Source: Synergistota bacterium
GTDB lineage: Bacteria > Synergistota > Synergistia > Synergistales > Synergistaceae
Assembly: GCA_023450745.1 (NCBI GenBank)
Contig: JAEXGR010000048.1
Location: forward strand, 1 to 64,000
Length of the DNA: 64,000 bases
Direction of reading: 5' to 3'
Shown here: positions 16,395 to 24,644 of the stretch, piece after piece
Layout of the letters: every line of letters starts with the position of its first letter
Numbering within the stretch: the stretch's first letter is position 1
Notes under the pieces: generated by a model
What the model was told of the DNA's origin: nothing
Database searches by the model: none
The model's input: only the letters and a program-made list of their open reading frames with translations
Translations under genes and position numbers: made by a program

Positions 16395-17732
16395 ATGGAT
16401 TTAGACATTATTTGGAAAGAATATTACAAATACTGCATGGAGAAGCTTGGGGCGGAGGATAAGACGGCGGAGATATATCTCCAGACCTGTATGCCGCTTT
16501 CGCTCGAGGACGGCGTGCTCGCGCTTGACGTCGCCACGCAGTTTGCGATGGACCAGATAAAGTCGCGATATCTCGCAAGGATGAAAGAGCTTCTCATCGA
16601 GACCAGCTTCGGCACGGATATCAGACTCAGGGTCTCTTCCGAGCAGCCGGAAGAGTCTAAAGCGCCGGAGCCGCAGCTGAAGAACAGCCCTCAGCCGAGA
16701 ACGGCGGCCGGGCGCAACGGCCTCAATCCGAATTATGTCTTTTCGACATTCGTCGTGGGAAAATCAAACAGGCTCCCGCACGCCGCTAGCTTAGCCGTCG
16801 CCGAGTCTCCGGGCAACACTTACAATCCCTTTTTCATCTGGGGCAAGGTGGGGCTGGGGAAGACGCACCTGATGCACGCCATCGGACATCATATCGAGGC
16901 CACGAACAATAACACAAAAATACTTTACGTCAGCGCGGAAAAATTTACCAACGACCTGATCACCGCAATACGAAACAACACGAACCAGGAGTTCCGCGCG
17001 CGGTACCGCGAGCTCGACGTGCTGATGATAGACGATGTGCAGTTCATCGCCGGCAAGGAGCAGACGCAGGAGGAGTTTTTCTGGACCTTCAACACTCTGC
17101 ACGACGCGAAAAAGCAGATAATCATCAGCGCTGACCGGCCCCCGAAGGATATCGAGGGGATCGCCGACCGGCTCGTGTCGCGTTTTGAGTGGGGGCTCGT
17201 CACCGACATCCAGCCGCCAGACCTTGAGACGCGCGTCGCCATCCTGCAAAAAAAGGCCGAGATGAAGAAGTATCTGAACATCCCGGACGACGTCATTATG
17301 TTCATCGCGCAGAATATACCGAGCAACATCCGCGAGCTCGAGGGCTCGCTAAACAGGATCGTCGCCTGCTCGGACCTCAACCATGAGCCGATCAACATTG
17401 AAAACGCCAGCGTCTGGCTCAAGGATCTGATCAAAGAACATCCCGTGGGAACGGTGAGCATCGGCCTTATCCAGCAGCTGACGGCGGAAGCCTTCGGCTT
17501 TTCCGTCGACGAGCTGCTGTCCAAAAAAAGAACCGCCGACTTGGCCCTCGCGCGTCAGGCGGCGATGTATGTGTCGCGCAACAAGACGAACGAAGCGCTG
17601 ATCCAGATCGCCTACGCCTTCAACAAGAAGGACCATACAGTCGTCATCCACGCCTGCAAGAAGATCGCCGAACTGATCAAGACGGATATGCGGGTGCGTT
17701 CTTTTGTGGATAACATTGTGAGTAAGTTATGA
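16395..17732 (+). CDS. dnaA: Chromosomal replication initiator protein DnaA
   Basis: A 445-aa initiator ATPase that binds the 9-bp boxes around it and opens oriC. Domain I occupies roughly residues 1-80 (MDLDIIWKEYYKYCMEKLG), then a variable linker. The AAA+ domain has Walker A GKVGLGKTH (about 150) and Walker B LMIDDVQF (about 210). The C-terminal box-binding domain has KKDHTVVIHACKKI near the end. The ATG was chosen by GGAG at 8 bases and by alignment of domain I; in-frame starts upstream lack this. A perfect DnaA box lies inside the last codons (17705-17713). Confidence 0.98.
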   Translation: MDLDIIWKEYYKYCMEKLGAEDKTAEIYLQTCMPLSLEDGVLALDVATQFAMDQIKSRYLARMKELLIETSFGTDIRLRVSSEQPEESKAPEPQLKNSPQPRTAAGRNGLNPNYVFSTFVVGKSNRLPHAASLAVAESPGNTYNPFFIWGKVGLGKTHLMHAIGHHIEATNNNTKILYVSAEKFTNDLITAIRNNTNQEFRARYRELDVLMIDDVQFIAGKEQTQEEFFWTFNTLHDAKKQIIISADRPPKDIEGIADRLVSRFEWGLVTDIQPPDLETRVAILQKKAEMKKYLNIPDDVIMFIAQNIPSNIRELEGSLNRIVACSDLNHEPINIENASVWLKDLIKEHPVGTVSIGLIQQLTAEAFGFSVDELLSKKRTADLALARQAAMYVSRNKTNEALIQIAYAFNKKDHTVVIHACKKIAELIKTDMRVRSFVDNIVSKL

Positions 17733-17829
17733 TTTTTTGCGCAAAAAGGGTGCACTGATTTGTGGGCAGTTTTACTTTATGAATTTTCCACACAAAAATT
17801 GTGGATAATGTGAATAAGTTTGTGAATTA
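17705..17829. other. oriC, DnaA-box cluster downstream of dnaA
   Basis: Perfect boxes (reverse orientation) lie at 17705-17713, 17800-17808 (TGTGGATAA) and 17809-17817 (TGTGAATAA). One-mismatch sites lie at 17717-17725 and 17821-17829. The two at 17800-17817 are directly adjacent. The gap 17733-17961 is AT-rich and also holds the dnaN promoter, not resolved here. Confidence 0.8.
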
Positions 17830-17961
17830 AAAAAAATCTTTTGCACATCGAAAAATTGCGTCACGGCGGGGCATAATATACTTTTCCACATTTCCACAGC
17901 CTCTACGACGACGATGACGATTTTATTTATAAAAAAGGTGTATTAATAGGAGGGCTCGTCT

Positions 17962-19128
17962 ATGAAGCTTACGATCAACAAAAAGCAGTTCCTTGCAAGC
18001 TGGGGTCTCGCCGAGAGAAGCACATCCGCCTCAGGATCGGTGAGCATACTCTCGTCAATCCTTGTAAAGGCGGACTTTGAATCTGTGCTGCTGCAAGCCA
18101 CCGACATCAAGACGTCGATAATCTGCTTCGCGTCCGGCGTTGCCGTAACGGAGCCGGGAGAGGCCGTATTTCCCATCAAGATGGTCAGCGACCTTTTCAA
18201 GAAGGCTCCCGGAGAGGAATTCACCATCGAAGTCAACGACGGAAAGGTGACGCTGAGGGCGGGCAGAAGCAAATATAACTTCTCCAGCTATCCGGTGCGT
18301 GAATTTCCCGCGCTGCCCTCGTCGGATAACGCCGAGGTCTTCTGCCGCGTATCGGCGGCGGAGCTCGCGAAGGTGATCGAAGAGGGGACTCTCGCGGCCT
18401 CGTCCGGCGAGGAGTTCCCGCTTTACCTGTCCTCGGCAAATTTACAGATCGCCAAAAACCGGCTGAACGTGGTCTCTACGGATACCAGAAGGCTCGCGCT
18501 CTCCTCGGCGATGGTCTCCGAGGGGACCGATGAGGCGACGGCGCTTTTACCGATGAAGGGCGTAAAGGAGCTTCAGCGCATTCTGGGCTCTCTGAGTCCG
18601 GAGACAGAGGTGAAGGTGCTCTTTGACAGCTCGCAGTTTTACTTTAAGACGGAGACGCTTGAGTTTACCGTGCGCCGCGTCGAATCGAAATTCCCCCCTT
18701 ATGAGAAGATCCTGCCGAAGAACAGCACGCTCAGCGTCGTTACCGACAGGGGCTCGCTGATCTCCGCCCTGGAACGCGTCGACGTCATCGTGCGCGACTA
18801 TAACCGCATGGTGGTCCTCGATATCGCGCCGGGCGCCGAGATGGTGCTGCGCGGCAAAGCGCCCGACTTCGGCCAGGCCAAGGAAGAGATCGGCGCCGAG
18901 ATCGTGGGGGAAAAGCTGCGGATTGCCGTCAATTCGAAGTTCTTCTTAGAGGCCCTCAAGGTCATGAGGGAGCCGGAGGTTAAACTTTCTTTCAACGGCC
19001 AGGCCGGCCATATGGCGGTCAAGCGCAGCGACAGCGACGATTTCTTATGCCTTATCGCGCCGATCAACCTCTCTGAGGATGAACTCAAGATGTTTGATAC
19101 GGATTCAAACGGAGCGGATGGGATTTAG
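17962..19128 (+). CDS. dnaN: DNA polymerase III beta subunit (sliding clamp)
   Basis: A 388-aa clamp protein that encircles DNA and tethers the polymerase. It has the three-domain length of the family and begins MKLTINKKQFLASWGLAERS. The motif VSTDTRRLALSS near residue 175 and the C-terminal cleft-forming end DDFLCLIAPI are present; beyond it is an extra tail of about 20 residues ending NGADGI. AGGAGG precedes the ATG. The last 11 bases overlap recF. Confidence 0.97.
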   Translation: MKLTINKKQFLASWGLAERSTSASGSVSILSSILVKADFESVLLQATDIKTSIICFASGVAVTEPGEAVFPIKMVSDLFKKAPGEEFTIEVNDGKVTLRAGRSKYNFSSYPVREFPALPSSDNAEVFCRVSAAELAKVIEEGTLAASSGEEFPLYLSSANLQIAKNRLNVVSTDTRRLALSSAMVSEGTDEATALLPMKGVKELQRILGSLSPETEVKVLFDSSQFYFKTETLEFTVRRVESKFPPYEKILPKNSTLSVVTDRGSLISALERVDVIVRDYNRMVVLDIAPGAEMVLRGKAPDFGQAKEEIGAEIVGEKLRIAVNSKFFLEALKVMREPEVKLSFNGQAGHMAVKRSDSDDFLCLIAPINLSEDELKMFDTDSNGADGI

Positions 19129-20185
19129 CCGGGTCAGGTTCAATAATTTTAAAAATCTTGAGCCCCGGGAGATGAGATGGTCCCCGGGGCTGAACTTGCT
19201 GACTGGTGAAAACGGCGCCGGCAAGACGAACATTCTTGAGGGGATAAATATCATCGCCGGCTGGGGCCCGCTTGAACGCGGCGCGAAGACCGCGTCAATG
19301 CCCGCTTGGGGAAGCGGTTCGTCGGAGGTGCAGCTGACGGGCGAGCTGGAAGCCGGGGAGATTATCCGCGTTAAGGTCTCGCGCCGGTACATGCTGAGAC
19401 TGGACGACAAGGTCGTCACCGCCGCGGACCTGCGATGGAAGATTCCGGTGCTCACCTTTCTTCCCGACGACATGTCGATCGTCGAGGGCTCCGCCGCTTT
19501 CCGCCGGAGGCTGCTCGACATGCTGCTTGCCCTGATAATTCCCTCCTACGCGATGCGGCTTGCGGAGTACAGGCGCGGCGTCCGGCAAAAGGCTGTTTTT
19601 CTCAAGCGCGGGATGCCGGCGATGATCGCCGACCGGGCGCTTCTGCCGCTGGCGTCATGGATCTGGAGGATGCGTATGGAGGGAGTCAAGCTCCTGTGCC
19701 TATGCCTCGAGGGAATGTCGGCGCTCACGCCGGCGAAGATCACGCTCGCCCTGAAAAGAGGCGGAGCCGGGCTTGCCGACGATTGCGAAGACGATTACGC
19801 GCAGGCGGTGATCAAAAGCCGCGAGCGCGAGGCGGCGGTAAAATTCCCCCTCGTGGGGCCGCACCGGGACGACGTCGTCATCACGGCCGACGGCCGGCCG
19901 GCCGCCGAGGCGCTCAGCCGCGGACTTCGCCGGCGCACGGCGATCGCGCTGATGCTTGCCGCTTCCGACGGCGTCAAGAGAAAGATCGGCCGCGATCCCG
20001 TCCTTTTGCTTGACGAAGTGACCGCGGAGCTCGACCCCTCCGGGCGAACGCTTCTCTTTGAGGCGCTGCTTTCGAGAGAGACACAGGTGTTCGCGGCGAC
20101 CGCGGAGCCCTTCAGCGAGAAATTTCCCGGGCTCGTTCACCGGATAGCCGGCGGGAGAATCACTGATAGCTACGATAACCGGTAA
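19118..20185 (+). CDS. recF: DNA replication and repair protein RecF
   Basis: A 355-aa SMC-like ATPase that helps load RecA at single-strand gaps. Walker A GENGAGKTN is near residue 31, LTFLPDDMSIVEG near 112 is a family motif, and Walker B LLLDEVTAELD is near 294. The signature region reads LSRGLRRRTAIALMLA, where most RecF have SxGQQ, so it is somewhat divergent. The start was placed at the ATG inside the end of dnaN; an ATG 39 bases upstream is possible. The neighbours dnaN and dnaA support the identification. Confidence 0.92.
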   Translation: MGFSRVRFNNFKNLEPREMRWSPGLNLLTGENGAGKTNILEGINIIAGWGPLERGAKTASMPAWGSGSSEVQLTGELEAGEIIRVKVSRRYMLRLDDKVVTAADLRWKIPVLTFLPDDMSIVEGSAAFRRRLLDMLLALIIPSYAMRLAEYRRGVRQKAVFLKRGMPAMIADRALLPLASWIWRMRMEGVKLLCLCLEGMSALTPAKITLALKRGGAGLADDCEDDYAQAVIKSREREAAVKFPLVGPHRDDVVITADGRPAAEALSRGLRRRTAIALMLAASDGVKRKIGRDPVLLLDEVTAELDPSGRTLLFEALLSRETQVFAATAEPFSEKFPGLVHRIAGGRITDSYDNR

Positions 20186-20214
20186 AGGTATATTTATTTA
20201 TAAAGAGGCGCGAA

Positions 20215-22095
20215 ATGATAATAAACGACAGATACGAGGTCATTACGATAGGGGCGGGCCACGCCGGCTGCGAAGCGGCGCTTGCCGCCGCGCGGATGGG
20301 AGCGCGCACGCTCCTCGTCTGCCTATACCTTGACAGCATCGCGATGATGCCCTGCAACCCCTCGATAGGCGGACCCGCAAAGGGCCATATGGTCAGAGAG
20401 ATAGACGCCTTGGGCGGCGAATGCGCCGCGGCCGCGGACGAAGCCACGCGCCATCTGCGCTGGCTCAACACTTCGAAGGGGGCGGCGGTGCGCACCCTGC
20501 GCGCGCAGTGCAGCCCGCGGGTTTACAGCGACCACTACCGCACGGCGCTGCTTGCGGAAAAAAACCTTGAACTGCATCAGGCCCAGGCTGCGGAACTCAT
20601 CATCGAACACGGCTGCGCGCGCGGCGTCAAAATAAAGACGGGCCAGGTATTTTACGCGGACTGCGTCATCCTGGCGACCGGCACATACCTTGACTCCAAG
20701 ATACATATCGGTATGACCTCGCATAAATCCGGCCCTCTGGGGATGGTGGCTTCGACCGAGTTCGCGAGGAGCCTGCGCAGAAGCGGCCTGGAGACCGGCC
20801 GCCTGCGCACCGATACGACGCCGAGATTGCATTTCGACACAATAGACTGGGAGGCCCTGGACTGTCAGCGCAGCATCGACGAACCGCAATCCTTTTCGCA
20901 CTTTGGGGAAAAGAAAAGGTATGACGAGATGATCTGCGGGCTTACGCGCACAAACGCGGAAACTCACAGAATAATCAGAAAATACTTTTCCGAATCGCCC
21001 CTCTACACAGGCAAGCTCGGCACGGAAGGGCCCAGATATTGCCCCTCCATCGACGACAAGGTCATAAAGTTCCCCGAAAAGGATAGTCACCCCATCTTTC
21101 TCGAACCGATCACCTCAGAGGGCAGGGAAGTCTATGTGCAGAATTTTTCCACCTCGATGTGCCTTGAGGCGCAGTTTGAGAGCGTCAAGACGATCAAGGG
21201 CTGCGAACATGCCCACATCCTCCGCCCCGGTTACGCCATAGAGTATGATTTCGTCATTCCCACGCAGCTCAGCCCCTGGCTTGAGGCGAAACCAGTGAAA
21301 AACCTGTTTCTGGCCGGACAGATAAACGGCACCTCGGGATACGAGGAGGCGGCGGCGCAGGGATTGATCGCCGGCGTCAACGCCGCGCTGCGCGTGAAGG
21401 GCAAAGAGCCGTTCGTGCTGCGGCGCGACGAGGCCTATATCGGCGTGCTGATAGACGACCTGGTGACAAAGGGCACCAGTGAACCCTACCGGATGCTGAC
21501 GAGCCGCTGCGAATACAGACTGCTGCTGCGTCACGACAACGCCGCCGAACGCCTCTGCGGAGCGGGACACCGCGTGGGACTGCTTTCGGACGGCAAATAC
21601 GAGGCCTTTCTTGCGATGGCCGAGGCCGAAAGGGCCGAAGGCCGGCGGCTTGAGGAGTTTAAGATATCACCCTCGGGTGGAATCAACGAGAAGCTCGCCG
21701 CGATCCCCTCCGCGCCGCTTGACGAGGGGATGTCGGCGAAAAACCTGCTGCGGCGTCCTGAGGTAAGCTGGGCCTTTATTGCCGGCCTTACCGGTTCGGA
21801 GCTTGACCCCGAGCGCGGCGAAAAGATCGCGAACGAACTGAAATACGAGGGATACATCAGCCGCCAGCTGAGGCAGGTCGATAAATTCCGGCGCATGGAG
21901 CTGCTTAAAATCCCCTCTTACATCGACTTCCAGACGATTGGCGGCCTGTCGGCCGAAGGACGCGGCAAGCTGGAAAAAATCAGGCCCGCGACGTTGGGAC
22001 AGGCCTCGCGCATCCCCGGAGTGCCGCCGACCGACATACAGCTTCTATGGGTCGCGATAGAGAACGCGCGCCGGACGCAGCATGAAAAAAATTGA
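20215..22095 (+). CDS. mnmG: tRNA uridine-5-carboxymethylaminomethyl modification enzyme MnmG
   Basis: A 626-aa FAD enzyme (GidA) that, with MnmE, modifies the wobble uridine of certain tRNAs. The FAD-binding GAGHAGCEAALAAARMG lies at residues 13-29, followed by MMPCNPSIGGPAKGH (catalytic Cys) and SGYEEAAAQGLIAGVNAALR. The length is normal for the family. GAGGCG lies before the ATG. It is placed in the dnaA-recF cluster, as in many bacteria, and overlaps dciA by 14 bases. Confidence 0.97.
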   Translation: MIINDRYEVITIGAGHAGCEAALAAARMGARTLLVCLYLDSIAMMPCNPSIGGPAKGHMVREIDALGGECAAAADEATRHLRWLNTSKGAAVRTLRAQCSPRVYSDHYRTALLAEKNLELHQAQAAELIIEHGCARGVKIKTGQVFYADCVILATGTYLDSKIHIGMTSHKSGPLGMVASTEFARSLRRSGLETGRLRTDTTPRLHFDTIDWEALDCQRSIDEPQSFSHFGEKKRYDEMICGLTRTNAETHRIIRKYFSESPLYTGKLGTEGPRYCPSIDDKVIKFPEKDSHPIFLEPITSEGREVYVQNFSTSMCLEAQFESVKTIKGCEHAHILRPGYAIEYDFVIPTQLSPWLEAKPVKNLFLAGQINGTSGYEEAAAQGLIAGVNAALRVKGKEPFVLRRDEAYIGVLIDDLVTKGTSEPYRMLTSRCEYRLLLRHDNAAERLCGAGHRVGLLSDGKYEAFLAMAEAERAEGRRLEEFKISPSGGINEKLAAIPSAPLDEGMSAKNLLRRPEVSWAFIAGLTGSELDPERGEKIANELKYEGYISRQLRQVDKFRRMELLKIPSYIDFQTIGGLSAEGRGKLEKIRPATLGQASRIPGVPPTDIQLLWVAIENARRTQHEKN

Positions 22096-22618
22096 CGGCG
22101 CCAAGGCCGCCGGCGACATCGTCAAGGCGGCGATCGAAAGAGGCTCGCGCAATACGGTGGCCGATGGCGAACGGTGGGCGCAGCTGACCCTCTCCGTCAA
22201 GCTTGCCGAGCTGGAGGAGCGCTGGGAAGAGATCGCCGGCTCGCCTTTGGCGCAGAAGAGCCAGCCGGCCATGTGCGAATGTGCGGACGAGGGGCTGACG
22301 CTGACCGTCAATGTCGCGGATCAAGGCATCCTCTCCGCGGTCAGGTTCCGCCGCGCCCAGATGGAAAAAAATCTGGCCCGGTTTTTCGGCTGCCGGAAGG
22401 TCAAGGTTGATTTCAAGGTCGGTCCGGTAGTCCGCCGCTCACAGGCGCAGGTTTCGCCGCCGTCCTATAAAAGACGCGCGCCCATCGTGCTTTCGGACGA
22501 CGACGTTGAGGCGGAAAAGCAGGAGTTTGAAAAATCGGGAATATCCGCGGACCTCGCGCTGAGAATGGCGCGCGTCAAACTGTCGCTGGAAAAACTCTCA
22601 AAGAGAGCGTCTAATTAA
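22082..22618 (+). CDS. dciA: DUF721 protein, DciA-type helicase loader
   Basis: A 178-aa protein of the DciA family, which loads or operates the replicative helicase DnaB in bacteria lacking DnaC. The DUF721 core is at about residues 40-120: VKLAELEERWEEIAGSPLAQ, then LTVNVADQGILSAVRFRRA. A C-terminal tail of about 60 basic and acidic residues follows. The start lies inside the end of mnmG. Position next to dnaA, dnaN and recF supports a replication role. Confidence 0.85.
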   Translation: MKKIDGAKAAGDIVKAAIERGSRNTVADGERWAQLTLSVKLAELEERWEEIAGSPLAQKSQPAMCECADEGLTLTVNVADQGILSAVRFRRAQMEKNLARFFGCRKVKVDFKVGPVVRRSQAQVSPPSYKRRAPIVLSDDDVEAEKQEFEKSGISADLALRMARVKLSLEKLSKRASN

Positions 22619-22633
22619 CAGGCCAAACGCGTG

Positions 22634-22675
22634 AAAGGCCGCAGTATTGCCGGACAGCGGCATCTTCGGCTTTTT
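22634..22675 (+). terminator. Terminator after dciA
   Basis: AAAGGCCG and CGGC-TTT arms with an inner TTGCCG/CGGCA stem are followed by TTTTT. It closes the recF-mnmG-dciA gene string. Confidence 0.6.
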
Positions 22676-22707
22676 CACAGCGTTCGCTAAAAGCGAGCGG
22701 ATTTCCC

Positions 22708-22771
22708 GTGCCAGCGAAAAACGCCGCCGCCCGCCCCCCGGCTGTTCAGTGTTTTTTGTCAAATTGGGCTG
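22708..22771 (+). repeat. Dispersed intergenic repeat, copy B
   Basis: It shares GCGAAAAA, the CCGCCGCCCG block, the GCTGTTCA word and GTTTT with copy A (508-571) and, more loosely, with copy C (35037-35102). It lies just after the dciA terminator. The rest of this gap (to 22928) is AT-rich and should carry the promoter of the next gene. Confidence 0.45.
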
Positions 22772-22928
22772 ATTAATAATAAATACGCCATTATACCGAC
22801 AACTTTTCTGAAAATATAAAAAAACTATGTATTTTTACGCTTATATACACAAACGGAAGATATTATGATAATATTAACGCAGGTAATTGAAAATCAATAT
22901 AGAAATCTAATAATGGAGGAATAGAGCA

Positions 22929-23324
22929 ATGAAAATCAGCGAAGTAATAAGAGACGGAGATTTCAAAGCGGAGAAGCACGTACCGACGATCGAGGCCCCG
23001 GAGAAAATAAAGGCTGGAGAAGAGGCGCTCGTCAAGGTCATGGTCGGACAGGAGATCAAGCATCCGAACACCCCGCTCCACCATATCCGCTGGATTCAGC
23101 TTTTCTTCAAACCCAACGACGCGACGCCGGTCGTCGAAATAGCAAAGTTTGACTATAACGCGCATAATGACACGATGAACCTCGACGCGCCGGGCTGCGC
23201 TGCGGCCGACCCCGCAAGCTGCGTCAGGGTCAAACTGACAAAGCCGGGAACCTTTATCGCCGTCAGCTACTGCAACGTCCACGGACTTTGGGAAAGCGCG
23301 AAAAAGATCGAAGTCGAAGCGTAA
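22929..23324 (+). CDS. Superoxide reductase, neelaredoxin type
   Basis: A 131-aa non-haem iron protein that reduces superoxide to peroxide without making oxygen, typical of anaerobes. The catalytic Fe(His)4(Cys) ligands are visible: EKHVPTIE (His near 17), the HPNTPLHHIRW region (His 42-48) and YCNVHG (Cys and His near 116). The N-terminal desulforedoxin Cys4 domain is absent, so this is the one-iron class. GGAGG precedes the ATG. It is a single-gene unit with its own terminator. Confidence 0.95.
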   Translation: MKISEVIRDGDFKAEKHVPTIEAPEKIKAGEEALVKVMVGQEIKHPNTPLHHIRWIQLFFKPNDATPVVEIAKFDYNAHNDTMNLDAPGCAAADPASCVRVKLTKPGTFIAVSYCNVHGLWESAKKIEVEA

Positions 23325-23350
23325 GCTTTACCTTTCAAAAGATTGCCGGC

Positions 23351-23393
23351 GGGCCGGGTTCCCACTTTTGCGGGGACCGCGGCCCCTTTTTTA
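23351..23393 (+). terminator. Terminator of the superoxide reductase gene
   Basis: GGGCCGGGTTCCC pairs with GGGGACCGCGGCCC across a CACTTTTGC loop, followed by a T-run. Confidence 0.85.
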
Positions 23394-23482
23394 TAAAAGA
23401 ATATAAAATAGGCGTTTCACATAAATAACAGAAGATCGATATAGAGGCCGTATTCACAGGTTAATCCACCTATATTTTCAAC

Positions 23483-23602
23483 TTATACACATCAAATAGC
23501 ATAAACAGGCCCTGATTTCCCCTCTGCCAACGCTAAAACATCATGTTGAACACAAACATATCCACATTTTGTGGATATGTTTGTAGATAAGTCGGTGAAT
23601 AA
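23483..23602. promoter_or_regulatory. DnaA-box-like cluster with a 25-bp palindrome
   Basis: TTATACACA lies at 23483-23491. A perfect palindrome (11-base arms ACATATCCACA and TGTGGATATGT, 23556-23580) holds two one-mismatch boxes. TGTAGATAA (23582-23590) and GGTGAATAA (23594-23602) are further one-mismatch sites. The spacing and orientation are irregular, as in DnaA-binding regions. It lies about 6 kb from oriC and 80 bases upstream of a candidate RNA gene. Confidence 0.5.
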
Positions 23603-23679
23603 ATGGCAAACTTTAAATAATTCGGGCTCCGCAAAAGAGCGAAAATTTGTCTTAAGTATGAAAATATTTATCTGAACGC

Positions 23680-23895
23680 ACGGAATGCGTCGCAAGGCTT
23701 TGCCTCTAGCGAGTCTCGTCTTGTCAGCCCCGTATACCCATACAAATATCCCAGGAAGCCCCCTTAGGGGCCGCCCGGGATATTTGTTGATCGGTGCGGT
23801 TGGCGTCTAGCCCGTTAAAGGCTGCCGTTAAAAGGCCCTTATAGGGCCTAGTCGTACCACCCGGCTAAGCCGGCGGTTCTGATTCCGGCTTTTTT
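23680..23895 (+). ncRNA. Unassigned structured RNA candidate, about 215 nt
   Basis: A possible promoter (TTGTCT at 23647, 16 bases, TATCTG at 23669) is followed by a run of stem-loops: ACGCAC/ATGCGT type, AGGC/GCCT, a long CAAATATCCC/GGGATATTTG hairpin capped by GCCCC/GGGGC, AGCC/GGCT, AGGCCC/GGGCCT and CCGGCT/AGCCGG. The final AAGCCGG/CCGGC hairpin has a T-run ending at 23895. No ORF spans it. It does not show the signatures of tmRNA, RNase P RNA, SRP RNA or tRNA. 6S RNA is possible but unproven. Confidence 0.5.
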
Positions 23896-23896
23896 G

Positions 23897-24244
23897 TTAA
23901 CCGCGTTTTGCGATCGCCGCGCCGATTGCCAGCGTCTCTTTTCCCGTGTTCTCGATGCCGTGAGAGCGGCCCATGCGGCAGAGCATGATATCTCCAGCCT
24001 TCACCGTCCGGCTCTCGTCTTCTTCTGTGTACAGGCCTTCGCCGCTCATGACGAAGTAGACCTCCTCGGTGTCGGCGTGAAGATGATAGCCGACAGAGGC
24101 GCCGGGCTCCAGCTCAAGGCGGGTCGTTATCACGAAAGCGCCGTTCTGATCCGGTATCGCCACCGGAAAGGCAAGCGCCTGCCCCTTGCCGCTGCCGCCA
24201 AGCTTTTCTCTTCTTATGCCCTCATCCTGATTTTTTAATATCAT
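23897..24244 (-). CDS. Small cupin-domain protein
   Basis: A 115-aa single-domain cupin (double-stranded beta-helix). Motif 1 is GYHLHADTEEVYFVMSGEG with the two His and Glu of a metal site; motif 2 is GDIMLCRMGRSHGIEN. Such proteins may act as isomerases, sugar or metabolite sensors, or metal-binding enzymes, so function is open. AAAAGGAG precedes the ATG. It is a single gene converging on the RNA candidate. Confidence 0.88.
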   Translation of the reverse strand: MILKNQDEGIRREKLGGSGKGQALAFPVAIPDQNGAFVITTRLELEPGASVGYHLHADTEEVYFVMSGEGLYTEEDESRTVKAGDIMLCRMGRSHGIENTGKETLAIGAAIAKRG

Positions 24245-24493
24245 CTGCTGTTCTCCTTTTGCCTGATCTTGTTAATTGGCTTTCACAGAGAAATTATATT
24301 GCCTTGCGGGAAGTTGTCCATTTCAATTTTCAATATAAAAGAGTTGAATTAGGCTGACTTTTAATGACTAATTTTTTGTTCTTCGAGGGGTAATCTATCC
24401 GTTGCGGCAAAACGTCTTAATTGTATGAAATATATTCATAATAACGAAATGTTAATAAATATTATTTAAATACAATGGTTAAAATAAATAATT
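24245..24493. other. AT-rich gap between the cupin and YfcC genes
   Basis: Divergent promoter region for the cupin (minus strand) and the transporter operon (plus strand). Apart from the promoter at 24494-24522 and a small hairpin in the leader (24532-24543, GCCTC/GAGGC), nothing specific is recognised. Confidence 0.4.
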
Positions 24494-24522
24494 TTGCAAA
24501 TATTATATTATCATGATAAAAT
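24494..24522 (+). promoter_or_regulatory. Promoter of the YfcC-amidohydrolase operon
   Basis: TTGCAA and TAAAAT are separated by exactly 17 bases. Transcription would start near 24529, giving a leader of about 115 bases with one small GC hairpin. Confidence 0.65.
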
Positions 24523-24644
24523 GATATATCGCCTCTTGAGGCGCTGCTCCTCATAAAAACCGTTCCGGCGAAGAGAAAGGCGGTGGATCATATTGACCCG
24601 GTGAAAGACAAAAATATTATTAATACTTAAAGGAGGGACCATTT

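Noticed and set aside
23851..23862. GGGTGGTACGAC on the minus strand resembling a T-box antiterminator word
   Set aside because: No specifier region and no downstream minus-strand gene; only part of the consensus matches.
23680..23895. Assignment of the RNA candidate as 6S RNA
   Set aside because: Size and terminator fit, but the closing stem pairing 5' and 3' ends and the central bubble could not be shown by eye.
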